64,000 nucleotides of DNA from the NCBI GenBank assembly GCA_050302275.1, contig JBNLAT010000006.1, positions 39,654 through 103,653 on the forward strand. Reading direction: 5' to 3'. Under the pieces are notes generated by a model. That model made no database searches, was not told the origin of the DNA, and saw nothing but the letters and a program-made list of their open reading frames with translations. Below, in pieces: positions 16,703-26,334 of the stretch. Source of the stretch: JAPHTQ01 sp050302275. GTDB taxonomy: Bacteria > Pseudomonadota > Gammaproteobacteria > Thiohalomonadales > Thiohalomonadaceae. Made by a program: the position numbers and the translations under genes. The first letter of the stretch is position 1, and the number at the start of each line of letters is the position of its first letter.

Positions 16703-18052
16703 TTATACGGTCTGAATATCCCGCAACACCAATTCACGCAGGGTCAACTCCTGCAGGTGATGGCGAACCCCCTGCTCCATATCCTGCAATAAAGTATCGA
16801 CGGTCTTGACCGAAGAAACGCGATTTTCCATCAGTGCCTGCTCCGCATCGGGCTGTCGCATCTGACTAAGCAGATCGGCAACAGTCAGTGTAGCCGGGTC
16901 GTGCACCAACAGGTATTCGGGCGGTTCGTTGCCGCTCTCCAGCAACAGCTCCCGATCCTGTAGCAGTTGCAGTACCTCGCCGATCCGGTCACCGGGCATC
17001 TGTAATAACTGCGACAGTTTTTCTATCGATAGCGGTTTGCCGTTGTGTACAAAACGATGAGCGATCCAGTACATCACCAACAGCCCCATCTGTTCACGGA
17101 AACGACCGCTCAGTGGCAGACGTTGATTGCTCAGACGGATCTGTTCAGGGTACTGCCGATAGTACGCTACCTGAGAGCCGAGCAGCAGGATCAACCAACT
17201 CAGATAGAGCCAGATCATAAACAGGATCAAAATGGCAAAGCCGGAATAGATGGCGGCGTACTTGGTGGAAGAAGCAGCGAACTCGGCGAAGATCAGTCCG
17301 GTGGTCTGCCACAGGATGCCGCCGACGGCCGCCCCGACCAGAGCGGAACGGAATTTTACCTTGGTGTTAGGGACGAACATGTAGACAAAGGTGAAGGCCA
17401 GGGTCACCAGAATGAACGGCATCAGGTTGGTCAACAACACCACCAGACTGCCGAAGGGTTCGATACTGAGAATGCGCTGCACCATGGCACTGCTCATCAT
17501 CGAGGCTGTCATGCCGATAGCGGAAAAGACCAGTACCGGGCCAACCAGAATAACGCTGAGGTAATCACTGAAACGGCGTGACAGGGAACGGGTCGATTTG
17601 GCATGCCAGACGTAGTTGAAGGAGTTTTCTACCTTCTGCAACAGAGAGACCACGGTGTAGAGCAACAGCGCCAGACCGAGGGAACCGAGTACCCCGACCT
17701 TCATGTTCTCGACAAAGCCGAGAATATTCACCACAACCTCATTACCCTTTTCGCCGAGGGGCTGCACCAGATTGAGCAGCAGCGGCTCGATCTGGTTGTG
17801 CACACCGAAGGCCTTGAGCACAGAGAAGCTGACCGCCAGCAGCGGCACCATCGACAACAGCGTGGTGTAGACCAGACTCATGGCTCGCAGATTGAGCTGG
17901 CCATTGGCAAACTCACGGATCAGGACAAACAGCAGGCGCAGGGTCCGGTAGAGATAACGCGTCAGCCAGGGCAGCGATTCCAGATCCGCACGCCACAATT
18001 CATTCAACAGAAACTCTTTTGCCTGGAGATATACACTGTGGGGACTTTGCAT
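16703..18052 (-). CDS. YihY/virulence factor BrkB family inner membrane protein
   Basis: A 449-residue protein. Residues 35-310 form the six-helix YihY domain (LRAMSLVYTTLLSMVPLLAV, then VVSLLQKVENSFNYVWH). The extra C-terminal 130 residues look like a winged-helix region (SIEKLSQLLQMPGDRIGEVLQLL). The old name ribonuclease BN for this family is a misassignment. GAGGGAGCG precedes the ATG. Transport or envelope roles have been proposed for the family but the function here is unproven. Confidence 0.88.
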   Translation of the reverse strand: MQSPHSVYLQAKEFLLNELWRADLESLPWLTRYLYRTLRLLFVLIREFANGQLNLRAMSLVYTTLLSMVPLLAVSFSVLKAFGVHNQIEPLLLNLVQPLGEKGNEVVVNILGFVENMKVGVLGSLGLALLLYTVVSLLQKVENSFNYVWHAKSTRSLSRRFSDYLSVILVGPVLVFSAIGMTASMMSSAMVQRILSIEPFGSLVVLLTNLMPFILVTLAFTFVYMFVPNTKVKFRSALVGAAVGGILWQTTGLIFAEFAASSTKYAAIYSGFAILILFMIWLYLSWLILLLGSQVAYYRQYPEQIRLSNQRLPLSGRFREQMGLLVMYWIAHRFVHNGKPLSIEKLSQLLQMPGDRIGEVLQLLQDRELLLESGNEPPEYLLVHDPATLTVADLLSQMRQPDAEQALMENRVSSVKTVDTLLQDMEQGVRHHLQELTLRELVLRDIQTV

Positions 18053-18191
18053 CGCTCCCTCGCCCGTCTGCCGCCATCAATAACAATAGAGTATGACGGG
18101 AATGCGTAAGGAACAAGGAAAGAGTGTGTATACAGATCAACGCTTGCGGGAAACATCCTGTAAGCGATATGCAATTACAACAATAAAAGCC

Positions 18192-19031
18192 TTAGTGGAA
18201 AGTGACACCACTCTCTAACAACCCGGGCAAGCGTGCACGCAGCATCTCTGCATCGCTGGCATCGGGCAGCAACTCGAGATAGCGGCGATAATCATCAGCG
18301 GCAGCGATACTGCAATCGAGCAGCTCGTAGAGATAACCGCGCTCACGAAAACCGCTGGCCATCCCCGGCATCAGTAGCAGGATCTTTTCCAGTGCCCATA
18401 AAGCACTTTGCGGATCACCACGCAACAGATAGCCCTGCTTCAGGTGGCGCAACATACGCACCATCAGGGTCTTGTCGTCGGTTTCGGAAAGGAAACGGCC
18501 GAGGCGATAGGAGGGGCGTTTACGCAGGGCATAGGTACCGGAAAGGATCAGCGCCAGATCATCTTCCTGCAACGGCATCCCCCCGTCACTGGGATCGATC
18601 ACCACGTCGCCTTCGGCATCGCTGTAACGTATCAAAATTCTCCCCGGGAAGGAGACCGCCTCGAGATGCAGACCGAGCAGACGCCCGACCGTGAGATAGA
18701 TCAAGGCAATGCTTAACGGAGAGCCACGACGATTGTCGATGACACGATCAAGAAACAAATTTTCAGGCGGACAGCGACTGGAACAGATACTGGTAAAACC
18801 GCGGTCGTTAAACAGATAGTCATTCAGCTGGAACAGGGCATCACCCAGTCTAACAGAGGGAGGTAACTGCTCACTCACCTTCTCCGCGTAGAACTGTAAA
18901 CGTTGTAGATACTCGCCAACATCGACTGCGGGATCGACTTCATGCGCGACCAGCAACGCTGCTTCGGCCAAACGGTCTGCCCGCGGCTGAGATAGCAACT
19001 GCTGCAAAGAAATTACATTGTTGAGACCCAT
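18192..19031 (-). CDS. SirB1 family protein (transglutaminase-like + TPR)
   Basis: A 279-residue protein. The transglutaminase-like SirB1 N domain covers about residues 40-160 (VIDNRRGSPLSIALIYLTVG), followed by tetratricopeptide-like helices (RGDPQSALWALEKILLL). Role is unknown; the gene is widely conserved in gammaproteobacteria. The start at 19031 was chosen because AGGAGG lies 8 nt upstream; an in-frame GTG at 19085 has no comparable site. Confidence 0.87.
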   Translation of the reverse strand: MGLNNVISLQQLLSQPRADRLAEAALLVAHEVDPAVDVGEYLQRLQFYAEKVSEQLPPSVRLGDALFQLNDYLFNDRGFTSICSSRCPPENLFLDRVIDNRRGSPLSIALIYLTVGRLLGLHLEAVSFPGRILIRYSDAEGDVVIDPSDGGMPLQEDDLALILSGTYALRKRPSYRLGRFLSETDDKTLMVRMLRHLKQGYLLRGDPQSALWALEKILLLMPGMASGFRERGYLYELLDCSIAAADDYRRYLELLPDASDAEMLRARLPGLLESGVTFH

Positions 19032-19139
19032 TACATCAGCCTCCTGGGGGGAGATAGCTGTTTCAGGCAAAGTATAGTCGAACACCTGAAGACATCCTGA
19101 AGGAAGGTCTCACCTAGCCAAAAGTGGTAGTTCCAAAAT

Positions 19140-22100
19140 TCAAATCTGGGAGCTCAGTGCCTTCCACTCCTTCTCCAGTCGTGGCGCAGACACGGTTTCA
19201 CTGGTTCCCAACTCCTGGGCAAATAGCGACACCCGTAACTCCTCCAGCAACCAGCGAAAACGCTGCCAGGATGCTTCGACACAAATGTCGCTCTCGCCAC
19301 AACGTTGCCAGTAACGCTGCCACAGCGGTTGCAGCTCCAACATCAGGCGTCGATCCCGCTCCGGATCGGTGCGTAGCTTTTCCAGACGTTTCTCAATCGC
19401 CTGCAGATAGCGGGGCAGATCCTGCAATCGCGACAATGGTGTACGGGCGACAAAACCTTTTGCTAACAGGTGGTCCAGCTGCTCACGGATATCGGCAATA
19501 CTGTTAAGCCATTGCGGCTGCACGTTGCCTTTAAGTGCTTTGTTAATCCGTTGCTGTGCCGCCAGAATCTCACCCACACTGGTGGCGATGCGGTTACCTT
19601 TGTCGATCAGTTGCTCTCGCGCTGCTTCCGCCTGCTGCAAAAAAATCTTTCGCTCTCTTGGCACATCGCCATCACCTAACAATGACTGTTCAACAGCGGC
19701 GCTGACAATATCGCTAATCAATTCATCGCAGCGACCGACGGGGGCATAACGCAGGCAACTCTCCTTGATCCCCGGCAGATTTTTCTCCAGGTATTTCAAC
19801 TTGTCGCGATTCGCCAACATAAACAGACGCATCACGCCCTTGCGTTGCACCGCTTCCGCAGCCTCTGCACTTTCGCAAAGTTTTACCGCGACACTGTTGC
19901 CTTCATCGCAATAAGCAGGAAAGGCTTTGATCTCCATGCCATGTCGCTGCAGGGTAACGCTTTGCGGTAATTCGTCCACATCCCACTCGACGATGCCGTT
20001 GCGTTCCCATTCACTGCTGGTTTCTTCGTTACGCAAACTTTGTCTTACCTTGCCCGCCATCTGCTGCTGTAACGCGACAAGGTCACGACCTTCAGCAAGC
20101 ACTTTGGCTTTATTACCGATAACTCGATAATTCATGCTCAGATGCGGCGGCAGGTTTTCCGGATGCCAGGCATCATCAGGGACGGCGGAGCCACTGATAC
20201 GATGCAACTGGCGGGCAAACACCGCCAACAGATTACCTTCGCGCATCACCATGGCGGAAAGTGCTGCCTCGGCAAAGTTAATCGCGGGAACATAATTACG
20301 GCGTACCGGTTTCGGCATCGCCTTAATCAGGGCAATCAGCTTTTCCTTCAGCAATCCCGGCACCAACCAGTCGAAGAGATCGCTGCTCAGTTGGGCAAGC
20401 GCCGCCAGCGGCACGATGACGGTCACACCATCCGCGGGATGACCCGGTTCGAAGTGGTAATCGAGGGGTAGTGACATGCCCTGATAATTGAGCTCGGCCG
20501 GGAACTGTTCACCGGTTACATCTGCAGCACTGTGCTGCATCAAGAAATCGCGCTCCAGATAGAGCAGGCGCGGCGCATCGGCTTCAGCCTTTTCCCACCA
20601 GCGTTCAAAGGCCTTGCCGCTATAGATATCCTGCGGAATATGCTGGTCGTAGAAATCGAACAGGGTCTGCTCATCGACCATAATGTCGCGACGGCGCGAC
20701 TTGGCCTCCAGCAGCGAAACCTCTTCCAGCAGGTCGCGATTATGCTGAAAGAACGGCGCCTTACAATCGTACTCGCCACGTACCAGGGCATGACGAATAA
20801 ACAGTTCACGACTAAGTTTCGGATCGATGGGACCGTAATGAACCTTGCGCCGCGCCACGATCAACAAACCAAACAGAGTCACCTGCTCGAAGGCGCTCAC
20901 CCGTGCGTTACGTTTTTCCCAGTGCGGTTCCAGATAACTGCGTTTCACCAGCTCTTTGGCCAGCGGTTCGATCCAGGCCGGGTCGATGGTGGCAACATCG
21001 CGGGCAAACAGTCGCGAGGTCTCCACCAGTTCCGCAGCCATAATCCACTTGGGCGTTTTCTTTGCCAGTGAAGAACCGGGGAAGATGGTCAGGCGAATGT
21101 TACGTGCACCGAGATACTCCACCAGCGGTTTACGTTTTTTGTTCGTGCTATCCGCATCACGTTCATCCTTGAGGGCAATGTTGCCGAGCAGACCGGCAAG
21201 CAGTGCTTTATGAATGGCATCGTAGTCCGCAGGCTGCTCGTTGAGTTGCAGTTTCAGTTCACGTAGTCGCCCCAACAACTGGCCATGGATGTCGTGCCAC
21301 TCGCGCATGCGTAGATAATTGATGAACTCACTGCGACAGAGTTTGCGCAATTTGCTCTGGCTCAAATGACGCGACTGCTCGTGGAAGTAGTCCCATAGAT
21401 TCAGGTAGGCAATAAAGTCTGACTTCTCATCGCTAAAGCGGGCGTGTTTTTCATCCGCGGCCTGCTGTGCTTCCAGCGGCCGGTCACGCGGGTCCTGAAC
21501 ACTCAATGCCGAGGCGATGATCAACACCTCATGCAGTGCCTTCTCTTTTACGGCGGAGAGCAGCATGCGCCCGATACGCGGGTCGACCGGCAGCCGTGCC
21601 AGTTGGCGACCATCGTTGGTAATGCGGTTATTTCGATCTACCGCACCCAGTTCATGCAACAGTCGAAAACCGTCATTGATATAGCGACGGTCCGGCGGAT
21701 CGATAAAGGGAAACTGTTCGATATCGCCAAGGCCAAGCAACATCATCTGCAGAATGACGCTGGCGAGATTGGTGCGTCGGATCTCCGGCTCGGTGTATTC
21801 GGGACGCGAGAGAAAATCTTCTTCACTGTAGAGACGAATACAGACGCCAGCACTGACCCGACCACAGCGGCCGGCACGCTGGTTGGCCGAAGCCTGAGAA
21901 ACCGGTTCGATAGGAAGCCGTTGGACTTTGGTGCGGTGACTGTAGCGACTGATCCGCGCAAGACCAGTGTCGATCACGAAGCGAATCCCGGGCACCGTCA
22001 GTGAGGTCTCAGCGACATTGGTCGCCAGCACGATGCGTCGACCGCCGTGACGGCGGAAGACCCGATCCTGTTCGCTGGCGGAGAGGCGGGAGAAGAGCGG

Positions 22101-23054
22101 CACCACCTCGGTATCGCGCATACGGTGTTTACCCAGTGCTTCGGCAGCTTCACGAATGTCGCGCTCCCCGGCGAGGAAGATCAACACATCGCCCAACGGG
22201 TCGAGTCGCGCCACTTCATCCACCGCATCGATCAATCCCTGTAGCGGATCGGCCTCGCGTTTGCCCTCTTCCAACAGTGGACGGTAACGCACCTCCACTG
22301 GATAGGTCCGGCCTGAAACCTCCACCACCGGCGCATCGTTAAAGAATTCGGCAAAGCGTTCGGTGTTAATGGTTGCCGAGGTGATGATCAGTTTCAGATC
22401 GGGACGCTTTGGCAACAGCTGTTTGAGATAACCGAGCAGGAAATCGATATTGAGGCTGCGTTCGTGGGCCTCGTCGATAATCAGGGTGTCGTACTGCTCC
22501 AGCAGCGGATCGCTCTGGATCTCCGCCAGCAGGATACCGTCGGTCATCAGCTTGATCAGACTGCTGCCACCTGAACGTTCGCTAAAACGAATTTTAAAGC
22601 CGACCAGTTGTCCCAGTTCGGTATGCAGCTCTTCGGCGATACGGTTGGCAACGCTGCGGGCGGCGATACGTCGTGGTTGAGTATGACCAATGGAGGCGGC
22701 ACGACCGCGCCCCAGTTCCAGGCAGATCTTCGGCAACTGTGTGGTCTTGCCCGAGCCGGTTTCACCAGCGACGATCACCACCTGATGTTTACTGATCGCC
22801 TCGGCGATCTCCTGGCGCCGCTCGCTGACCGGCAACTCTGCCGGGTAGTCGATGCGCGGCACCAGCGCCGTGCGCTGTGCCAGACGCTGTGACGATGCCT
22901 CTATCTCTCGCGCCACCTCGGCCAGTCCACGGTCGATCGGCTTGCCCTGTTGCTGCCGCCGTTGCAACCCGTGCAGACGCTTGCCCAAACGCTGCCGATC
23001 GGCGGCCATACATTGGTCGAGCTGGGTAAGAAGTTGCTGGTGAGAAAGCGGCAC
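19140..23054 (-). CDS. hrpA: ATP-dependent RNA helicase HrpA
   Basis: A DEAH-box RNA helicase of about 1304 residues from the GTG at 23054, close to the 1300 of E. coli HrpA. Walker A GETGSGKTTQLPKICLELG, the DEAH box IIDEAHERSLNIDFLLGYL, SATIN, and motif VI QRAGRCGR are all present, followed by HA2/OB domains and the long HrpA-specific C-terminal region. HrpA helps resolve stalled ribosomes. An ATG at 23108 is an alternative start; the open frame runs further, to 23246, but that would extend through the promoter and into the divergent lipoprotein gene. The start is therefore uncertain. Confidence 0.92.
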   Translation of the reverse strand: MPLSHQQLLTQLDQCMAADRQRLGKRLHGLQRRQQQGKPIDRGLAEVAREIEASSQRLAQRTALVPRIDYPAELPVSERRQEIAEAISKHQVVIVAGETGSGKTTQLPKICLELGRGRAASIGHTQPRRIAARSVANRIAEELHTELGQLVGFKIRFSERSGGSSLIKLMTDGILLAEIQSDPLLEQYDTLIIDEAHERSLNIDFLLGYLKQLLPKRPDLKLIITSATINTERFAEFFNDAPVVEVSGRTYPVEVRYRPLLEEGKREADPLQGLIDAVDEVARLDPLGDVLIFLAGERDIREAAEALGKHRMRDTEVVPLFSRLSASEQDRVFRRHGGRRIVLATNVAETSLTVPGIRFVIDTGLARISRYSHRTKVQRLPIEPVSQASANQRAGRCGRVSAGVCIRLYSEEDFLSRPEYTEPEIRRTNLASVILQMMLLGLGDIEQFPFIDPPDRRYINDGFRLLHELGAVDRNNRITNDGRQLARLPVDPRIGRMLLSAVKEKALHEVLIIASALSVQDPRDRPLEAQQAADEKHARFSDEKSDFIAYLNLWDYFHEQSRHLSQSKLRKLCRSEFINYLRMREWHDIHGQLLGRLRELKLQLNEQPADYDAIHKALLAGLLGNIALKDERDADSTNKKRKPLVEYLGARNIRLTIFPGSSLAKKTPKWIMAAELVETSRLFARDVATIDPAWIEPLAKELVKRSYLEPHWEKRNARVSAFEQVTLFGLLIVARRKVHYGPIDPKLSRELFIRHALVRGEYDCKAPFFQHNRDLLEEVSLLEAKSRRRDIMVDEQTLFDFYDQHIPQDIYSGKAFERWWEKAEADAPRLLYLERDFLMQHSAADVTGEQFPAELNYQGMSLPLDYHFEPGHPADGVTVIVPLAALAQLSSDLFDWLVPGLLKEKLIALIKAMPKPVRRNYVPAINFAEAALSAMVMREGNLLAVFARQLHRISGSAVPDDAWHPENLPPHLSMNYRVIGNKAKVLAEGRDLVALQQQMAGKVRQSLRNEETSSEWERNGIVEWDVDELPQSVTLQRHGMEIKAFPAYCDEGNSVAVKLCESAEAAEAVQRKGVMRLFMLANRDKLKYLEKNLPGIKESCLRYAPVGRCDELISDIVSAAVEQSLLGDGDVPRERKIFLQQAEAAREQLIDKGNRIATSVGEILAAQQRINKALKGNVQPQWLNSIADIREQLDHLLAKGFVARTPLSRLQDLPRYLQAIEKRLEKLRTDPERDRRLMLELQPLWQRYWQRCGESDICVEASWQRFRWLLEELRVSLFAQELGTSETVSAPRLEKEWKALSSQI

Positions 23055-23145
23055 GGTAGAGACTATGGATTTACTGTTATATTCAGAGGTAACGTATGTT
23101 ACCGACATCACTCGAACATCACTACCCACTGACAGGGAGTTACCC

Positions 23146-23805
23146 ATGCCCAAGACCCTACGAATTTTATCCCTGCTTACCGCAGTACTGACCCTGGGCG
23201 CTTGCACCTCGGCCACCGTGGTCAGTAGCAGCGGTGGCCCGACCATTCAACAGGCACAGTACGAACCCTATAACGGACCGAAGAAACGCGTCGCCATCAG
23301 CTCCTTCGAGGACAAGGCGACCCACAGCGGCAATCTCGGTCGCGGCGTTACCGACATGCTGGCCGACTCACTGTTCAACACCAACCGCTTCATCGTGCTG
23401 GAGCGCGAACGCCTCAAGGATGTGATCAAGGAACAGGACATGGTCGACAGCGGTCGCTTCCGCCAGGAGACCGTGGCACCCAAGGGACAACTGGAAGGGG
23501 CCGAGTTGCTGATCCGCGGTTCCATCACCCAGTTCGAACCCTCCTGCCGCGGTGGTTCGCTGCTGCTGGTCGGTGCCAAAGAGGCTTGCGTCACCATCAA
23601 TCTGCGCATCATCGACGCCACCACCGGGCGCATCGTCAACAGCACCACCGTCGAGGGCACCTCGGGCGCAGCTGGCATCGGCCTGATCTTCACCTCCGCG
23701 CCGCTGCCAGTCGGTCTTGGTGCCTGGTCGAAGACACCGATGGAGACCGCTCTGCGCAACTGCATCGAAACCGCGGTACGCCATATCGTCGAGACCAAGC
23801 TCTAA
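23146..23805 (+). CDS. CsgG/LpoB-like outer membrane lipoprotein 1
   Basis: A 219-residue lipoprotein. The signal peptide ends with lipobox LGAC at residues 15-18. The mature part is a CsgG-type domain: KKRVAISSFEDKATHSG, GRGVTDMLADSLFNTNRFIVLERERL, LEGAELLIRGSITQFEP, and INLRIIDATTGRIVNSTTVEG. Such domains occur in curli secretion channels and penicillin-binding-protein activators, but also in many uncharacterised lipoproteins. GGGAG precedes the ATG. A paralogue starts 3 bp downstream, so the two form an operon, divergent from hrpA. Confidence 0.87.
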   Translation: MPKTLRILSLLTAVLTLGACTSATVVSSSGGPTIQQAQYEPYNGPKKRVAISSFEDKATHSGNLGRGVTDMLADSLFNTNRFIVLERERLKDVIKEQDMVDSGRFRQETVAPKGQLEGAELLIRGSITQFEPSCRGGSLLLVGAKEACVTINLRIIDATTGRIVNSTTVEGTSGAAGIGLIFTSAPLPVGLGAWSKTPMETALRNCIETAVRHIVETKL

Positions 23806-23808
23806 TTC

Positions 23809-24642
23809 ATGCCGAAGGCATTACTAGTACTGTTACTGGCGCTGCTCGCTGGCTGCAGCGGTGGCGCCAGCGTAGTTCAGGGAGACGGACGGCGTATTGG
23901 TGAAATTCAGGGCGAACCTTATGACGGTCCGCTCAAGCGGATCGCCGTGGCCGCGGTGCTCGATCATACCGGCGGAAAAAGCGGCAGCGACATCACCCGC
24001 CAGCTGGCGCTGCTGACACGCGATAGCCGCAACGCGAAGGCCAGCGATATCCTCAGCGGTATTCGCGACCTGCTAACCACAGCGCTGTTCAATACCGATC
24101 GTTTCATCCTGCTGGAGCGGGAAGGACTGGACGAAGTGATCGCCGAACAAACCTTCCAGGAAGGCAACCGTACGCTACCGAGCGAACTGAAACGCAAACT
24201 GGAGGGCGCGGAACTGCTCCTGCTCTCCGCCGTCACCACTTTCGACATGGGCGCCTCGGGAGGCTTCGCCTTTCCGATCCCGATCAAACTCAATGACAAC
24301 GGTGACATCGGCATCCTCGATGTGGAGATGCGCAGCGCCCATGTAGCGATGGACCTGCGTCTGGTCGATGTCGCCAGCGGTCGAGTAGTTGCCAGCACCG
24401 CGGTCGAAGGCAGTGCACGCAAATTCGGTGTTGCTATGGCAGGGATTTTTTCTGCTAACGGCGGCCACCTGCGACTCCCCGGTCTACTCAGCCTGTTCAA
24501 CAACACCCCGATCGAAGGCGCGACCCTCGACATGGTCGACGCGGCGGCACATGAATTGGTGAAGAAGGCGTTTCCGCTGACGGCGGACGAATTGAAGAAG
24601 GAGGAGGAGGAGGCGTTATGGGAGTCGATACCATTGAATTGA
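23809..24642 (+). CDS. CsgG/LpoB-like outer membrane lipoprotein 2
   Basis: A 277-residue paralogue of the preceding gene, with lipobox LAGC at residues 13-16. It shares the leader-proximal GEPYDGPLKRIAV motif, LLTTALFNTDRFILLEREGL, KLEGAELLLLSAVTTFD and MDLRLVDVASGRVVASTAVEG. It is longer because of insertions near residues 45-80 and 145-175. No CsgE, CsgF or CsgA gene is present, so curli export is unlikely. The pair may form a hetero-oligomer (inference). Confidence 0.85.
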   Translation: MPKALLVLLLALLAGCSGGASVVQGDGRRIGEIQGEPYDGPLKRIAVAAVLDHTGGKSGSDITRQLALLTRDSRNAKASDILSGIRDLLTTALFNTDRFILLEREGLDEVIAEQTFQEGNRTLPSELKRKLEGAELLLLSAVTTFDMGASGGFAFPIPIKLNDNGDIGILDVEMRSAHVAMDLRLVDVASGRVVASTAVEGSARKFGVAMAGIFSANGGHLRLPGLLSLFNNTPIEGATLDMVDAAAHELVKKAFPLTADELKKEEEEALWESIPLN

Positions 24643-24646
24643 TGGG

Positions 24647-24670
24647 GTGTCGCTATGCGACACTTTTATT
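24647..24670 (+). terminator. Terminator of the CsgG-like lipoprotein operon
   Basis: GTGTCGC-TAT-GCGACAC (7-bp stem, 3-nt loop) is followed by TTTTATT, 4 bp after the stop codon. Confidence 0.8.
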
Positions 24671-24720
24671 ATGGGAGCGAGCGCTGCTCGCGATGGGAGT
24701 CTGTGTCGCTACGCGACAGT

Positions 24721-25206
24721 TAACTGCAGTGGAAAGCGGGGACTCGCCCCCGCGGGTCGAGGTACTTTCTTATGGCGATAAGAAAGTACCCAAAGAAACG
24801 CTCCCGGAATTCTCGCCCCTTCGGGGTTCCCTGCGTTGCTCATTCCGGTCGGGCGTTGCAGACAGGCCGTCCATGGCCTGACTGCAACGTTGCGCACCTC
24901 CTGTGCGCAACCCTAAAGGGCTATTCCTCCCTCCACTGCGCTACTCGGCGGAATTGACGGGCATTAAGACCCCTTCGTTTAGATTTGCCGATAACGCGGT
25001 TCCCTGCGCGACGTGCAGGATGCACTAGTGTCGCGAAGCACATGGACGTGCGAGAGCGACCGCTTCGCCCGTTGAAGGGGGATGGCAAAAGGAACATCCT
25101 GTCCCTGTTGCCGCCGCGCGCCGTCCATGGCGCGCCCCTAACGGGCTATTCCTTCAACGGACTCCAGTGCTCGGCTGCGTCTACGGGACCCAAAACCGTT
25201 TCGTTA
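24721..25206 (+). repeat. Composite intergenic repeat, left copy
   Basis: Non-coding. It contains a perfect 13-bp hairpin with a GGCG loop at 24761-24790 (arms GGTACTTTCTTAT and ATAAGAAAGTACC), a CCAAAGAAA tail, and at 25168-25205 a 38-bp block that recurs inverted at 27905-27942 with two mismatches. Open frames in this stretch have no ribosome-binding site or protein-like composition. Hairpins of the form ACTTTCT...AGAAAGTA followed by CCAAAGAA are typical dispersed repeats of gammaproteobacteria. The interval 24671-25418 holds no gene. Confidence 0.75.
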
Positions 25207-25251
25207 TAACCCTGCAACAAATCCACACAATTGAGCCCTCATCACTACCGT

Positions 25252-25384
25252 GCTATAACCGCAAAACGCCACAGGGAGAAACGGCAGTGATCAATGGAAC
25301 TCGCCCACATGACCGGAATACCGTGACTATACGGATTCCGCCTGTCACTACATCTTTGATGTCCGTCTAATGCGCCGTTATAGC
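25252..25384 (+). other. Possible attC-like boundary before the AT-rich genes
   Basis: GCTATAAC (25252-25259) and its exact inverted copy GTTATAGC (25377-25384) lie 133 bp apart, the size of long attC sites, and GTTATAGC resembles an attC right core. The inner arms pair poorly. A 27-codon open frame starting GTG at 25287 behind AGGGAGAAACGGCA lies inside and could be a remnant gene start. Confidence 0.25.
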
Positions 25385-25418
25385 AAATGAATATTGGTAA
25401 AACCAATGGGTAACCATA

Positions 25419-25943
25419 ATGACGAATAAGATACTGAGCGCAATATTCAGCTTATCAGGTGCATCTATTGCAATTGGCGCCCTTGGTTTTATGGCGGGAG
25501 TTGTAACAATATTTGTTGATGTCAATTCTGAATTATCAATCAAATGGCTATTATTTATAGTTCTACTCCTTGTGTCACTGATACTCATACTATTGAAGCT
25601 CATATATGACCTATCGCATGAGACTGCACCACCGCCCCCCTTTGAGGTTCCAATCAGGTATGTTCCTGAAGAGCAGGTATTTGTGATTAGGCGAAATGAA
25701 AATTTCTTAAACAATATCGTGGTTGGATGCTACGTACAGAAGGACGATATTGACAGACTGGCATATCTAGGCGTTGTTCATATAGTTCAGGACAAAGTAA
25801 TTCAAATAAGAGTTAGAGCTGATTTAGAAGTTCTCGAAGCAATTCCTGAGTCCACCGACGCTTTGAAAAATATAATTATTCGCCCTGTTGTCCCGGTAAC
25901 CGCACTGCAACAGCTTTCAAACTTGGAGAACCTCAATGACTGA
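25419..25943 (+). CDS. Hypothetical membrane protein of the AT-rich insert
   Basis: A 174-residue protein not recognised as a named family. Two transmembrane helices (about residues 15-35 and 42-64) are followed by a proline run (APPPPPFEVP) and a soluble C-terminal domain rich in beta strands (IVVGCYVQKDDIDRLAYLGVVHI). Base composition is clearly more AT-rich than in neighbouring genes. The next gene starts inside its last codons (8-bp overlap), so the two products are probably made together and may interact. Confidence 0.75.
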   Translation: MTNKILSAIFSLSGASIAIGALGFMAGVVTIFVDVNSELSIKWLLFIVLLLVSLILILLKLIYDLSHETAPPPPFEVPIRYVPEEQVFVIRRNENFLNNIVVGCYVQKDDIDRLAYLGVVHIVQDKVIQIRVRADLEVLEAIPESTDALKNIIIRPVVPVTALQQLSNLENLND

Positions 25944-26334
25944 ACGTTACTTTGGCAAAGTGGTATCAACACCTGATAAATATAGCGTGGTTATCAACAA
26001 AGGGGCAGATCAAGAGGTGCAATCAGGGCAAAAATTTCTAGTTGTTGGTCTCGGCGAGATAATCAAAGATCCCGACACCGGTGAAGAACTAGAGAAACTT
26101 GAGATTGTCCGAGGCAGAGTTATTGTTGAACATGTCCAACCAAAAATATCTACCTTAAAGTCCTGTGACTATGAATCATCAGAAGATGTAAAAGAGATTA
26201 AAAAAGTCACCTCGCGCGGCGGGTTGGCTATGTTTGGGCCACAAGACACGGTTACCGAATCTATAACGCCAGGTGAAAAACACCTAAAGGCCTTAGAAGA
26301 TGCCAAGATTGGGGACTTTATTATTAAGCTCTAA
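25936..26334 (+). CDS. Hypothetical protein with FlgT C-terminal-like beta domain
   Basis: A 132-residue soluble protein. YFGKVVSTPDKYSVVINKG, then GADQEVQSGQKFLVVGLGE, and PDTGEELEKLEIVRGRVIVE resemble the small beta domain at the C-terminus of FlgT and of many stand-alone uncharacterised proteins. No enzyme motif is seen. It overlaps the 2-TM protein gene by 8 bp and shares its AT-rich composition. The stop codon lies inside a possible attC site, an arrangement common in integron cassettes. Function is unknown. Confidence 0.75.
   Translation: MTERYFGKVVSTPDKYSVVINKGADQEVQSGQKFLVVGLGEIIKDPDTGEELEKLEIVRGRVIVEHVQPKISTLKSCDYESSEDVKEIKKVTSRGGLAMFGPQDTVTESITPGEKHLKALEDAKIGDFIIKL

Noticed and set aside
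16689..16705. AGAGCGCGCTCT followed by T run, possible terminator after the charged small protein gene
   Set aside because: The stem is a self-complementary 12-mer leaving at most 4 bp once a loop is allowed; too weak to call.
23055..23246. N-terminal extension of HrpA up to 23246
   Set aside because: It would cover the divergent promoter and part of the lipoprotein gene. Length from 23054 already matches E. coli HrpA, and the extra residues show no helicase homology.
24618..25370. Several 60-90 codon open frames in the repeat region
   Set aside because: They run through hairpin repeats, lack ribosome-binding sites (apart from the short GTG frame at 25287) and have low-quality composition.
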